The position numbers were made by a program, and so were the translations under genes. From Marinomonas sp. KMM3893 (GTDB taxonomy: Bacteria > Pseudomonadota > Gammaproteobacteria > Pseudomonadales > Marinomonadaceae): a stretch of DNA of 64,000 bases. Positions 9,402 through 18,115 of this stretch are shown here, piece after piece (within the stretch, counting starts at the first letter, position 1; every line of letters starts with the position of its first letter). The stretch spans positions 1-64,000 of the forward strand of contig NZ_SJSC01000001.1 in assembly GCF_004352855.1 (NCBI RefSeq), given 5' to 3'. The notes under the pieces are model-generated. The model made no database searches. It had not been told where the DNA came from and saw only the letters and a program-made list of their open reading frames with translations.

Positions 9402-10877
9402 ATGTCACAGACGTACATTGTTGTTGATCAGGCCAAAGATTGGTCCGCGTTTTTACCCAGTGATCGTGTGATCACCTTTACTCAATACCTAAACTTGGCC
9501 ACCAAAAGCCAAGGGCGCACCCGCATCATCAACCTTTGTAAAAGCAGCAAATACCTGTCTGACGGGTATTACTGTTCGCTGTTGGCAGAAAGTCGCGGCC
9601 ATCACGTTATGCCGTCGGTACGCGTGTTAAACGACCTCAGCAAAAAAGACCTATACGAGCTGGAAATTTCCCACTGGCTGCCTTTGCTTGCCAAAAAACT
9701 GGCGACGCCAGAAGCCCCAATGGAGTTAAAATTCCACTGTGTGTTTGGCAAAACGATTTTGCCAGAAATGAAAGAATTTGCTCGCAAGTTGTTCGAGAGC
9801 TTCCCAAGTCCGGTGCTTGAAGTCACCTTGAAATACCGTAAAGAATGGCAAGTGACCGCCTTACAAGCCACTTCCCAGCGCCAGCTGAACGACGAAGAAG
9901 AAACCTTATTCGCAGAATCACTAGAAGCCTTCAGCAACAAAGTCTGGAGTAAAGGTCGTATTCAACGGGCAGCGAAATTCGACATGGCCATTTTGGTTAA
10001 CCCAGAAGAAGCCTTGCCGCCAAGCGACACCCAAGCCATCAAGAAGTTTATCCAAGCGGGTAAACAGCTGGGCATTCACGTGGACACAATCGGCCCAAAA
10101 GACATCATGCGTCTGCCAGAATACGACGGTTTGTTTATTCGTGAAACCACCAACATTGACCACCACACCTACCGCTTTGCCAAAAAAGCCGAAGGCTTAG
10201 GTTTGGTCGTCATGGACGATCCACAGTCCATTATGCGTTGCACCAACAAGGTGTATTTGGCGGACTTATTCAACACCCATAAAGTGCCGTGCCCAAAAAC
10301 ACGCATCGTGCACAAGGGTGAGAAAAGCGTCGAAGATGCCTTAGAAGCAGCCATTAGCTACCCAATGGTCGTGAAAATCCCAGACGGGGCCTTTTCTAAA
10401 GGCGTTATTAAAGCCGAGAATCGCGCGGCACTGACTGAAAGCTTAAACACCTTGTTTAAAAAATCGTCTTTACTCTTGGTGCAAGAGTATTTGTACACTG
10501 AATTCGACTGGCGTATTGGGGTACTAAACAACAAACCGATTTTTGCTTGTCGTTACTACATGGTGAAAGACCACTGGCAGATCTACCAGCACAGTGACAG
10601 CGCCAGCGAAAGCGGTGGCTTCGACACACTCCCCACGTTTGAAGTACCGCGCCGAGTGTTGCAAGCCGCCATCGCCGCCACCAAGCCCATTGGCGACGGT
10701 TTATATGGCGTAGACGTAAAAGAAATCAACGGCCGCGGCTACGTCATTGAAGTGAATGATAACCCGAGCATAGACCGAGGTGTCGAAGACAAATACCTAG
10801 GGGACGAACTCTACATGCACATCATGTCTGAGTTTTTACGTCGTATGCAAATGAAGCGTGGTGACACAGCGAGCTGA
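9402..10877 (+). CDS. RLAN-domain RimK-like ATP-grasp ligase
   Basis: This 491-residue protein has an N-terminal alpha/beta region (~1-220) of the RLAN type and a C-terminal RimK-like ATP-grasp domain (~225-485). The latter includes YPMVVKIPDGAFSKGV (ATP-binding Lys), LLVQEYLYTEFDWRIGV, and the metal-binding end YVIEVNDNPSIDRGVED. ATP-grasp ligases form amide bonds between a carboxylate and an amine. ATG 9402 is chosen because AAAAGGA sits 12 bases upstream and the conserved RLAN start (YIVVDQAKDW) follows at once; the frame stays open to 9210, but the extra residues look non-coding. Divergent from the GNAT-C39 gene. Not RimK itself. Confidence 0.88.
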   Translation: MSQTYIVVDQAKDWSAFLPSDRVITFTQYLNLATKSQGRTRIINLCKSSKYLSDGYYCSLLAESRGHHVMPSVRVLNDLSKKDLYELEISHWLPLLAKKLATPEAPMELKFHCVFGKTILPEMKEFARKLFESFPSPVLEVTLKYRKEWQVTALQATSQRQLNDEEETLFAESLEAFSNKVWSKGRIQRAAKFDMAILVNPEEALPPSDTQAIKKFIQAGKQLGIHVDTIGPKDIMRLPEYDGLFIRETTNIDHHTYRFAKKAEGLGLVVMDDPQSIMRCTNKVYLADLFNTHKVPCPKTRIVHKGEKSVEDALEAAISYPMVVKIPDGAFSKGVIKAENRAALTESLNTLFKKSSLLLVQEYLYTEFDWRIGVLNNKPIFACRYYMVKDHWQIYQHSDSASESGGFDTLPTFEVPRRVLQAAIAATKPIGDGLYGVDVKEINGRGYVIEVNDNPSIDRGVEDKYLGDELYMHIMSEFLRRMQMKRGDTAS

Positions 10878-10892
10878 TCAGCCATTCAACCT

Positions 10893-10915
10893 CCCCTTCC
10901 CTTCGTGGGAAGGGG
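10893..10915 (+). repeat. Strong GC-rich hairpin, REP-like
   Basis: CCCCTTCCC (10893-10901) pairs perfectly with GGGAAGGGG (10907-10915) around a TTCGT loop, just after the ligase stop codon. No T-run follows, so it is either a weak terminator or a REP-type palindrome. Only one copy is in the window. Confidence 0.45.
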
Positions 10916-11035
10916 TCGGATAGGGGTTGGTCACTTGTCTCTGTCAATTTGTAAAACACATTTCCTGCACATTTATAAGGCACCCACTATAAAAATAGTA
11001 TTTAATATCTTTATTGTTATTCGGGAGTCACACCT

Positions 11036-11911
11036 TTGCTAGACCTAGACCATATCGACAGCGCATTAAACTACACCCTCTTTTCTGTCTCAGGACAAGC
11101 CGTCACTGTCGGCGGTTTACTATTGATCCCAACGCTTGCCTTTATTGGCTTCTGGGTCACAAAATACCTCGTTCGACTGCTCACTTCAAAGCTGACGAAC
11201 CGACACACAGACCCAAACATCATCCACCTTATTCAGCGTTTGTTGTATGTCATCGCCATTTGCATCATCACGATCACCGCGCTCGAGATCATTAATATTC
11301 CGGTGACTGCCTTTGCCTTTTTATCCGGTGCCATTGCCATTGGCGTCGGTTTTGGCGCGCAAAACATCATCAACAACTTCATTAGTGGCTGGATCTTGAT
11401 GTGGGAAAAACCGATTCGCATCGGCGACTTCCTAGAAGTAGAAAATGCCAAAGGTGTCGTCGAAGAGATCAATACCCGCTCAACTCGCTTTCGCCGTGTG
11501 GACGGTGTTCACATGCTTATCCCCAACAGCAAGCTGCTCGAAAACACCATAGTGAACTGGACCCTAGTCGATAAATTGATGAGAACCTCGGTAAGAATCG
11601 GCGTCGCCTACGGCTCACCTGCGAAGAAAGTCGCTGAATTGATGCAACAAGCCGCCGAAGAGCAAGAAGGCGTGCTCACCGACCCCAAAGTGCAGGTCAT
11701 CTTTGAAGACTTTGGCGACAACGCCCTCATCTTCGATGTGAACTTTTGGATACAATCCAACGTGGAAGGCGGCTTGCGCATGGCCAAAAGCAACATACGC
11801 TTTCGCCTCGATGAGCTCTTCGCCGACCATGGCATCGTCATCGCCTACCCACAAAGAGACATACACATCGACGGCAGCTTGACGCTAGTTAGAAACAAGG
11901 CGCTAGACTAA
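11036..11911 (+). CDS. MscS-type small-conductance mechanosensitive channel
   Basis: Inner-membrane channel that opens on hypo-osmotic shock and releases solutes. The 291-residue protein has three membrane segments (~25-48, 65-90, 95-125). The pore-lining third helix (FLSGAIAIGVGFGAQNIINNFISG) leads into the beta domain with PIRIGDFLEVENAKGVVEEI and IPNSKLLENTIVNW. Length matches E. coli MscS (286). The start is TTG at 11036: GGGAG lies at 11023-11027, eight bases upstream, and no Met occurs in the first 120 residues. Fits the osmolyte genes further along the window. Confidence 0.9.
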   Translation: MLDLDHIDSALNYTLFSVSGQAVTVGGLLLIPTLAFIGFWVTKYLVRLLTSKLTNRHTDPNIIHLIQRLLYVIAICIITITALEIINIPVTAFAFLSGAIAIGVGFGAQNIINNFISGWILMWEKPIRIGDFLEVENAKGVVEEINTRSTRFRRVDGVHMLIPNSKLLENTIVNWTLVDKLMRTSVRIGVAYGSPAKKVAELMQQAAEEQEGVLTDPKVQVIFEDFGDNALIFDVNFWIQSNVEGGLRMAKSNIRFRLDELFADHGIVIAYPQRDIHIDGSLTLVRNKALD

Positions 11912-11940
11912 CCCCTTTTAAAGAAGCCAGATGCCTTTGA

Positions 11941-12735
11941 TTATTTGGGTTCTTCAGGGTTTGGCGCCGAATTGGCCAAAATACGCGCCTTAATACTCTC
12001 TAGAGCACAAATCAAGGCCTCAGGGCCGCCCTGCTGCTTAAACACGCTGACCGCTTGTTCATTTAACCCTCCTGGCGTGCTGTGTGCTGCCACTTGGTCG
12101 CGAAAAGAGGTCTCATTTTGTTTTAGAGCCGTTTGATTAAGCCCATGCAACAAGGCGGAAAAATACAACTGGGAATGACTCTCTGGCACACCTTCTTTAA
12201 TAATCCATTCAGACAACGTCGAGACAGTCTCAAAATAGAGTCCCATAGTCGCACTGGCGATACCATAACGATCAAACTCAACTTGCGATGTCGCCGCCAC
12301 GACTGTGCCAAGCAGAGTAAAAAGCGTTTTCGCCGCCGCTTGATCAGGGTAAATGGCCGTAATACCAAGCTGGTCGGCCACGAAAGGCAAGGGAATCGCT
12401 CGACAAATAGACACTTCAGTACCAAACCAAGATCTCAATGTCTCGTGTGTTAGAGTGGCGATTAGGCTAATGACTTGTTTCTCTGGAGGAATAGTAAGCC
12501 CAGCCAATACCGCTTCAGCCACTTGCGGACGCACCGCCAACACCACCACATCTGAGGCGTCAATAATGGCTTGATTATCATCAACCACCTCTACATTAGA
12601 AAACTCATTCGCAAGACGCTCAGACAGTGACGCACTACGACGAGACAACAGAAAACTCATCTCTGTATCACTTTTCATGAGACCACGGACAATGGCATCA
12701 GAGATGACACCCGTGCCGATAAATCCAATTTTCAT
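11941..12735 (-). CDS. proC: Pyrroline-5-carboxylate reductase family protein
   Basis: NADPH-dependent reductase of the last step of proline synthesis, or a paralogue. The 264-residue protein starts with a Rossmann motif (IGFIGTGVISDAIVRGL), continues with VVVLAVRPQ, and ends with the dimerisation helix region HSTPGGLNEQAV, where canonical ProC has TSPGGTTI. That substitution, and the weak C-terminal conservation, leave open that this is a ProC-like enzyme with another substrate. Convergent with mscS, with a 29-base gap and no clear terminator. Confidence 0.75.
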   Translation of the reverse strand: MKIGFIGTGVISDAIVRGLMKSDTEMSFLLSRRSASLSERLANEFSNVEVVDDNQAIIDASDVVVLAVRPQVAEAVLAGLTIPPEKQVISLIATLTHETLRSWFGTEVSICRAIPLPFVADQLGITAIYPDQAAAKTLFTLLGTVVAATSQVEFDRYGIASATMGLYFETVSTLSEWIIKEGVPESHSQLYFSALLHGLNQTALKQNETSFRDQVAAHSTPGGLNEQAVSVFKQQGGPEALICALESIKARILANSAPNPEEPK

Positions 12736-12911
12736 ACCTTTCTCTTCCTTATGATGTTTGCTTCATGAGCGCTATTATCGTCTTCGGTGGCTGTATGTCT
12801 GTCGGCGTTAGCCTTAGCAGAGACTTGAAGAGCTGGCGGCTTAAGCTAGCTCGCGAAAATCAACTTACCGTAATACTTTTCTTATCAGAAACATTTACCA
12901 GAACAAGGCCA

Positions 12912-13355
12912 CTATTCGACACAAGCGAGGCTTTTAACGTAGACCTGAGAAGTTTTAGAATGGCTAAAGCCGATCGAAGGATAAAAGATATGGGACTCTT
13001 TTCGTAATGCATTGGATCTGACCACAAGACGCTCTAAATTTTGCTCTTGCGCCCAATGTTGCGCTGCATTCACCAGCGCTTGTGCAATGCCCTTACGACG
13101 AAACCTTGCGCCAACAACAAGACCTGTGATTTCTGCACTAAACCCAGACTCAAGACAAAGACGCTTTTCTACCACTACCCAAGCACAAACCTTTGGTCCT
13201 GACACTGCCACAAACACAGCATATGAAGCGGAGCTAAGCAACGCCTCTAACCAGCGTTTGGTGTCATCAATGCTCACCTCATACCCAAGCTCAGAGGTAA
13301 GTTGATTCATCTCCGTTGAAAACGCCATGTTTGCTTTTACTAGGTCAAACTGCAT
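12912..13355 (-). CDS. GNAT family N-acetyltransferase
   Basis: The 147-residue protein carries the GNAT acetyl-CoA motif in ITGLVVGARFRRKGIAQALV (about residues 74-93) and the typical later helix with VVRSNALRKESHIFYPSIGF. Acceptor unknown. It stands alone between the ProC-like gene and the LysE exporter, all on the minus strand but with gaps of 110-180 bases, so cotranscription is uncertain. Confidence 0.88.
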   Translation of the reverse strand: MQFDLVKANMAFSTEMNQLTSELGYEVSIDDTKRWLEALLSSASYAVFVAVSGPKVCAWVVVEKRLCLESGFSAEITGLVVGARFRRKGIAQALVNAAQHWAQEQNLERLVVRSNALRKESHIFYPSIGFSHSKTSQVYVKSLACVE

Positions 13356-13467
13356 AACACCTCCATCTCAAATTTGCTGACTGCCCGTTTAGTATATTGC
13401 GCTCAATATCGAATTGAGCCATTAATAGTGAAAGCGAATTAATGGCAAAACCACCTTACTTTTTCGA

Positions 13468-14109
13468 TTAATCCGAGATTTTCATAAGCGCTAATTTTGC
13501 GCCAAAGCCAATAAATATCACGCCAGTGACTGAGTTTAATACGCTTTTAAAACGCGCACTATTCGCCATGCTTTTAACTCGCGACAACATAAGCACCATA
13601 AGAGAAAACCAAATTAAATTAACCATAGAGTGCGCCGTCACCAAAGCATACGCAGTTAATGGACTGTCGTTTACAGAAAGGAATTGTGGGAAGGCGGCTA
13701 AGTAAAACATAGAGACTTTAGGATTAAGCACATTGGTGAAAAAGCCTTCTACAAAAGCACCTCGGGTTGATACCGCTTTTTTCACTGTCTGAGGCGCTTT
13801 TACAGCCTCAAGAGAGGGAGCTTTAAACGCGGCCATCAAAGATTTTATGCCAATCCAGATAAGATACGCAGCGCCACACAGTTTAAAAAGGAAGAAAGCC
13901 TCAGCCGATTGAACCAACAACAAAGAAATACCAAAAATAGACAGAGTCCCATGCACATAAAAAGCCGCAACAAATCCCCACACGTTTAAAAAACCGGCCT
14001 TTTTCCCATACAAGGGCACCGTCTTAGCAATAAGAAAACCATTGGGGCCAGGAGACACAACCAATAAAGCGGCAACGGCCATGAAGGTAAAGAGATTATG
14101 AACGTCCAT
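13468..14109 (-). CDS. LysE/RhtB family amino-acid exporter
   Basis: The 213-residue membrane protein has about six hydrophobic segments and the family signature near the N-terminus (VVSPGPNGFLIAKTV, with GKKAGFLNVWGF after it). LysE-type exporters remove lysine, threonine, homoserine or other amino acids from the cytoplasm. The precise substrate cannot be read from sequence. No adjacent LysR-type activator is present. Confidence 0.88.
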   Translation of the reverse strand: MDVHNLFTFMAVAALLVVSPGPNGFLIAKTVPLYGKKAGFLNVWGFVAAFYVHGTLSIFGISLLLVQSAEAFFLFKLCGAAYLIWIGIKSLMAAFKAPSLEAVKAPQTVKKAVSTRGAFVEGFFTNVLNPKVSMFYLAAFPQFLSVNDSPLTAYALVTAHSMVNLIWFSLMVLMLSRVKSMANSARFKSVLNSVTGVIFIGFGAKLALMKISD

Positions 14110-14541
14110 ATTGAATGTCTCCTGAGTGGGAGTTAATTACAAAGGCTGAAAGAAGGAGCTCAAATGCGCCCTTCTCGTTTAATAAAAGGTACAACGAACA
14201 CATTGATCAGCACAATGGTGATTAAATGGATCTGTCTAATGATGCTGACTTACGTTCTAAGAGCGATTTCAGAGAAGGATGGTTAATCTGCCCTTGCTTT
14301 CGTCAGCAACGCCAATCGTTAAACAAGCAAAATCTGGGGGGAGCTTTTGCTTTATAAATGGAGGAATTTCGACCTTATAAGCTTGTTTTTGCTCTTTATT
14401 TTGCCTAATTCTTACTATCTTAACGCTGATCGACCAACACGCTGATGATTCATCTAGTTTTTGGCCTCTATGCTGTGATATTTTTACAGAATAATTCATC
14501 GAAAGTATCATTCTGTACATATTCACGACAAAGGATTTACT
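14110..14541 (+). other. Intergenic region upstream of the ABC operon
   Basis: These 432 bases separate divergent genes and show no convincing gene. The only clear structure is an inverted repeat at 14485-14517. A minus-strand frame crossing the region runs into the ABC gene and is not believed. Confidence 0.4.
14485..14517 (+). promoter_or_regulatory. Inverted repeat, candidate operator of the ABC operon
   Basis: TACAGAAT (14485-14492) and ATTCTGTA (14510-14517) are perfect inverted arms 17 bases apart, ending 24 bases before the start codon at 14542. The placement fits a repressor site or a leader hairpin. No regulator gene is adjacent. Confidence 0.4.
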
Positions 14542-15501
14542 ATGAAATTCAGTTCCATTTTTAAAAGTGCGATTGTGGCCAGCGCAATTGCAGGCGGCGT
14601 TGTGCAAGCTGACCCGGTTTACGTGGCAACGACGGCCATTGTTGAGCACCCTGCTCTTGATGCGGTTCGTGATGGTATCAAAGCAACCCTAAATGAAAAT
14701 GGTTACAAGGGCGACAACCTGAAATTCACTTACGAAAGTGCTCAGGGAAAACCCGATATTGCCGCACAGATCGCTCGTAAGATGGTCGGAGACCAACCAG
14801 ACGTCATCGTGGCTATCGCCACCCCTTCAGCACAAGCAGCAGTGACAGTAAGCGACTCCATTCCCGTTGTCTTTTCTGCCGTTACTGACCCGGTTGGGGC
14901 ACGATTAGTACCGAGTCTGAAAAAACCAGGTGGCAATGTGACCGGTTTATCCGACATGGCGAACATCAAAGAGCATTTGTCATTAATTAAAGAGTTTTTG
15001 CCGAATTTAAAAACAGTGGGTATTCCCTACAACCCAGGTGAGTCGAACTCTGTTTCTATGTTAGCGCAAGTGAAAAAAGTCGCCGCTGAAATGGGGATTA
15101 AAATCATTGAGGCACCAGCGCCTAGAACATCCGACGTTATGATTGCCGCCAAGCAACTGGTTGGCAAAGTCGATGCGATTTATACGCCTATCGATAACAC
15201 CATTATCAGCGCCGTAGAATCCGTTGTTAAAGTGGGCATTGACGCACAAATCCCAGTATTTGCTGGTGATACTGATACGGTTGCCCGCGGCGCCGTTGCT
15301 GCGGTTGGCTACGATTACTTTGATCTTGGGCGCCAAACAGGTGAAATCGTTGTACGCATTCTTAAAGGCGAAAAAGCCGGTGACATTGATGTGAAAATGG
15401 CAAAAGGGACCAACTTGTTTGTAAACCCTAAAATGGCCAAACGCATGGGTATAAGTGTTCCTGCAACTGTACTCGCGCGAGCGACTAAGATAATCGAATA
15501 A
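14542..15501 (+). CDS. ABC transporter substrate-binding protein (TrpX-like, COG2984)
   Basis: Periplasmic protein of 319 residues with a signal peptide (residues 1-23, likely cut after VVQA). It has the family pattern: YVATTAIVEHPALDAVRDG at the mature N-terminus, VIVAIATPSAQAA and VFSAVTDPVGA in the middle, and GDTDTVARGAVAAVGYDYFDLGRQTG near the end. Relatives include TrpX, the tryptophan-binding component of streptococcal TrpXYZ, but many members have no assigned ligand. First gene of a three-gene operon; AAAGGA precedes ATG 14542. The aromatic amino-acid ligand is inference. Confidence 0.88.
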   Translation: MKFSSIFKSAIVASAIAGGVVQADPVYVATTAIVEHPALDAVRDGIKATLNENGYKGDNLKFTYESAQGKPDIAAQIARKMVGDQPDVIVAIATPSAQAAVTVSDSIPVVFSAVTDPVGARLVPSLKKPGGNVTGLSDMANIKEHLSLIKEFLPNLKTVGIPYNPGESNSVSMLAQVKKVAAEMGIKIIEAPAPRTSDVMIAAKQLVGKVDAIYTPIDNTIISAVESVVKVGIDAQIPVFAGDTDTVARGAVAAVGYDYFDLGRQTGEIVVRILKGEKAGDIDVKMAKGTNLFVNPKMAKRMGISVPATVLARATKIIE

Positions 15502-15513
15502 TAGGAAGATACT

Positions 15514-16416
15514 TTGTCACTTTATGCTTTTTTAGGAACACTAGAGATAGGCTTTATTTATGGTTTGGTTGCCATGGGTGTCTACCTTACCTTCCGAATA
15601 TTAGACTTTCCTGACTTAACCGTAGACGGCAGCTTCACCCTTGGTGCGGCTGTTACTGCTACCTTGATCGTGCTGGGTTACAACCCATATCTGGCGACTT
15701 TGCTCGGTACGTTAGCCGCCGCCTGCGCGGGTATTGTCACCGCCTGGCTGAATTTGCGCTTTAATATATTGCATCTGTTAGCCAGTATTTTAACCATGAC
15801 CGCCCTTTATACCATCAACCTTCGGGTGATGGGCAAACCCAATGTTGCCCTGATTATGGAACCGACTATGTTGACGCCTTTTGAGGCGCTTGGCATTCCG
15901 GCGATGTACATGAAGGTGATTTTTGTGGCCTTCTGTGCCGTGATTGGTGGGTTACTGGTTGCTTGGTTCTTAAACACACAATACGGTCTTGCTATGCGTG
16001 CGGTTGGCTCCAACAAACGTATGGCGCAAGCGAACGGCATTGTGGTGAACGAGAAAGTCTACGTGGGTTTGGCATTGTCGAATGGCCTCGTTGGTTTAGC
16101 GGGTGCCTTGTTTGCCCAGACGAACGGGTTTGCTGATTCCACCATGGGTATCGGTACGATTGTCGTTGGCTTGGCCGCGGTCATTATTGGTGAGTCACTG
16201 TTCTCAACGCGCTCTATTCTCGTCATTGTGATGAGCTGTATTATCGGCTCCCTCTTGTATCGAGTCGCCGTTTCTATGGCGCTCAATGCAGATTTCCTTG
16301 GTTTCCAAGCGTCTGACCTCAACTTGCTGACCGCTGTTCTAGTGGCATTGGCGCTGGTGTTTCCCAAATTACGTCGTGAATGGAAGACCAAGAAAGCGAA
16401 GGGAGAAAGAGTATGA
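15514..16416 (+). CDS. ABC transporter permease (TrpY-like)
   Basis: The 300-residue integral membrane protein of the BPD/branched-chain permease type has about eight hydrophobic stretches. It begins GTLEIGFIYGLVAMGVYLTF and includes LDFPDLTVDGSFTLGAA and the EAA-like AMRAVGSNKRMAQANGI, where the ATPase docks. The start is TTG 15514, preceded by AGGAAG at 15503-15508; no better start exists. It lies 12 bases after the binding-protein gene and its stop overlaps the ATPase start. Confidence 0.88.
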   Translation: MSLYAFLGTLEIGFIYGLVAMGVYLTFRILDFPDLTVDGSFTLGAAVTATLIVLGYNPYLATLLGTLAAACAGIVTAWLNLRFNILHLLASILTMTALYTINLRVMGKPNVALIMEPTMLTPFEALGIPAMYMKVIFVAFCAVIGGLLVAWFLNTQYGLAMRAVGSNKRMAQANGIVVNEKVYVGLALSNGLVGLAGALFAQTNGFADSTMGIGTIVVGLAAVIIGESLFSTRSILVIVMSCIIGSLLYRVAVSMALNADFLGFQASDLNLLTAVLVALALVFPKLRREWKTKKAKGERV

Positions 16417-17216
16417 TTCGCTGCGAAAATCTACACGTTACCTTTAATCACGGCCTACCAACCGAAAAACTCGCCCTACGTGGCGTGGATTTAAGCATCC
16501 CAAGCGGTGAGTTTGTGACCGTGATCGGTTCCAATGGTGCAGGTAAATCAACCTTACTTAACACCATTGCCGGTGACATCGAATCGACCCGTGGAAAGAT
16601 CTTATTTTCTGATCGAGATGTCACAAAACTTCCAGCCACTGGACGCACTAAAGACATCGCTCGTGTGTTTCAAGATCCTCTGGCGGGTACTTGTGGCAAC
16701 TTGACGGTAGAAGAGAACATGGCACTCGCTTATGGGCGAGGCAAAAGAAGCAACCTCTCGTTTGCTTTAAATGACAATCTGCGAAAAATTTTCAAGGAAC
16801 AGTTAAGCCGCCTTAATCTTGGTCTTGAAGACCGCCTTGGCGCCGAAATGGGGTTACTCTCAGGCGGACAAAGGCAGTCAGTGAGCTTACTGATGTCGGC
16901 GTTACAACCTAGCAGTATTCTCTTATTGGATGAACACACAGCGGCGCTTGACCCAAAAACGGCGGCGCTCATTATGGATATCTCGTCGCAAATCATTGAA
17001 GAGAAACAGCTTACCGTTATGATGGTGACACACTCCATGCGTCAAGCGTTGGATCATGGCTCTAGAACCATCATGCTCCACGAAGGGAAAATCATTTTTG
17101 ATTTATCAGGCGATAACCGAGCAGACTATGACGTGAAAGACCTTCTGCAATTGTTTGCTCAAGCCCGCAATGACGGCGAAGAGTTAGACGACGATAAGTT
17201 GCTGCTAGGAGAATAG
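16413..17216 (+). CDS. ABC transporter ATP-binding protein (TrpZ-like)
   Basis: The 267-residue ATPase has Walker A GSNGAGKST (~residues 38-46), signature LSGGQRQ (~150), Walker B ILLLDEHTAALDP (~170-182) and the switch His in VTHS. ATG 16413 overlaps the permease stop as ATGA, with GGGAG eight bases upstream, so it is preferred over a start 33 bases earlier. It supplies energy for the importer encoded by the preceding two genes. A terminator follows at 17254. Confidence 0.9.
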   Translation: MIRCENLHVTFNHGLPTEKLALRGVDLSIPSGEFVTVIGSNGAGKSTLLNTIAGDIESTRGKILFSDRDVTKLPATGRTKDIARVFQDPLAGTCGNLTVEENMALAYGRGKRSNLSFALNDNLRKIFKEQLSRLNLGLEDRLGAEMGLLSGGQRQSVSLLMSALQPSSILLLDEHTAALDPKTAALIMDISSQIIEEKQLTVMMVTHSMRQALDHGSRTIMLHEGKIIFDLSGDNRADYDVKDLLQLFAQARNDGEELDDDKLLLGE

Positions 17217-17253
17217 AACCCGCTTCTTATTCTCTTTAAAAGAAATAAGTCAC

Positions 17254-17300
17254 AAAAGCCCCCACTTAATGATATCGATTCACTAAATGGGGGCTTTTTT
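17254..17300 (+). terminator. Terminator of the ABC operon
   Basis: AAAAGCCCCCA (17254-17264) pairs with TGGGGGCTTTT (17288-17298), followed by Ts. The intervening 23 bases form a large loop that may fold further. Well placed 37 bases after the last gene. The rest of the 317-base gap to 17533 holds the repeat at 17355 and an attC-like site. Confidence 0.85.
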
Positions 17301-17354
17301 ATGCTTTTTAAACACAAACGCGACCTTCTTCTAAGGCAGCAGAAGGACAGAGCT

Positions 17355-17373
17355 AACAGGACAGGCACAGTTA
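17355..17373 (+). repeat. 19-bp direct repeat bracketing the cassette region (left copy)
   Basis: AACAGGACAGGCACAGTTA here recurs with one mismatch (T for C) at 25175-25193. The two copies bracket the whole minus-strand cassette array. They may mark the edges of the acquired segment or belong to a dispersed repeat. Confidence 0.45.
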
Positions 17374-17438
17374 AAACAAAGAGAAAACAAAGGTTTCTGT
17401 TTTATTGAATTATATGCATGCTTATCTTGGATGCTCCC

Positions 17439-17517
17439 GTCTAACACGCAATGTGTTAGCGTGGCTTTTTGCGTTGTTTGCCAAAACGATGACAACTAAT
17501 CATTGTCGTAGTTGAGG
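17439..17517 (-). repeat. Degenerate attC-like site 1
   Basis: GTCTAAC at 17439-17445 fits the RYYYAAC core and GTTGAGG at 17511-17517 resembles GTTRRRY with one mismatch. The 79-bp span contains GCGTGGCTTTTTGCGTTG and AAACGATGACAAC, similar to the inner parts of the clearer sites 4 and 6. It lies just downstream of higA in minus orientation, where a cassette attC is expected. Confidence 0.45.
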
Positions 17518-17533
17518 CACTTTTTATATTCCT

Positions 17534-17827
17534 TTACGCCACTGCAAAATCAATTGGATGAACTTTAGCTAAGTTTACATTATGTTTTGCTTGCCAAAGA
17601 TCATAATTATCTTGCATCGATAGCCAACTTTCAGGGCTACGCCCTAGTGCTTTCGATAGTCGTAAAGCCATTTCCGGAGTAATAGCACTTTTAGCTTTTA
17701 AGATACGGCTTAAAGTTGAAGGAGAAACATCTAATTGTTTTGCAACAAATCGGCAACTATAGCCAAATGGTTCCATATAAACATCGGAAATAAATTCACC
17801 CGGATGCGGTGGATTATGCATATTCAT
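17534..17827 (-). CDS. higA: HigA-type antitoxin, XRE family
   Basis: The 97-residue protein begins in the HigA style (MHNPPHPGEFISDVYMEPFG) and contains a helix-turn-helix (SCRFVAKQLDVSPSTLSRIL, ~residues 26-45). It neutralises HigB and represses the operon. Its ATG overlaps the higB stop by one base (TAATG), so translation is coupled. Toxin-first order is typical of higBA. It sits at the left end of the cassette array, where such modules are thought to stabilise the array. Confidence 0.92.
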   Translation of the reverse strand: MNMHNPPHPGEFISDVYMEPFGYSCRFVAKQLDVSPSTLSRILKAKSAITPEMALRLSKALGRSPESWLSMQDNYDLWQAKHNVNLAKVHPIDFAVA

Positions 17828-18105
17828 TAGTGATAATCCTCATAATTTAAAATAAAAGCATTGCCATCTTTAAATTCGAATGTGACTCGCCAATTACCAT
17901 TTACAGTAATTGACCAAATTTCATCTCGTTTACCTTTTAAGGCATGCAACTTAAACCCAGGTAAGTCGATGTCGTCTAAAACAGTCGCAGTATCAATAGC
18001 GGCAAGTTGCATTCTAAGCCGACGCTCATGCTTCGCTTGAATGCCAGCCTTACTGCCTGACTCAAAGAACTTTCTTAGTCCTTTATGCTTAAATGATTTA
18101 ATCAT
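17827..18105 (-). CDS. higB: HigB-type toxin, RelE/ParE superfamily
   Basis: The 92-residue protein MIKSFKHKGLRKFFESGSK... has the HigB pattern: KHERRLRMQLAAIDTA, then LPGFKLHALKGKRDEIWSITVNGNWRVTFEF. Ribosome-dependent mRNA endonuclease in the family. The frame is open to 18246, but ATG 18105 is the standard family start and a promoter-like palindromic region lies directly upstream, so the longer form is rejected. Cotranscribed with higA. Confidence 0.92.
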   Translation of the reverse strand: MIKSFKHKGLRKFFESGSKAGIQAKHERRLRMQLAAIDTATVLDDIDLPGFKLHALKGKRDEIWSITVNGNWRVTFEFKDGNAFILNYEDYH

Positions 18106-18115
18106 AACTGAAAGT

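Noticed and set aside
12765-13007. Plus-strand frame of 80 codons between the ProC-like and GNAT genes
   Set aside because: It overlaps the end of the well-supported GNAT gene antisense, has no domain pattern, and its codons are unlike the neighbours.
14269-14649. Minus-strand frame of 126 codons upstream of the ABC operon
   Set aside because: It runs antisense through the start and ribosome binding site of the substrate-binding protein gene. The C-terminal part looks somewhat protein-like and could be a decayed fragment, but no family motif is seen.
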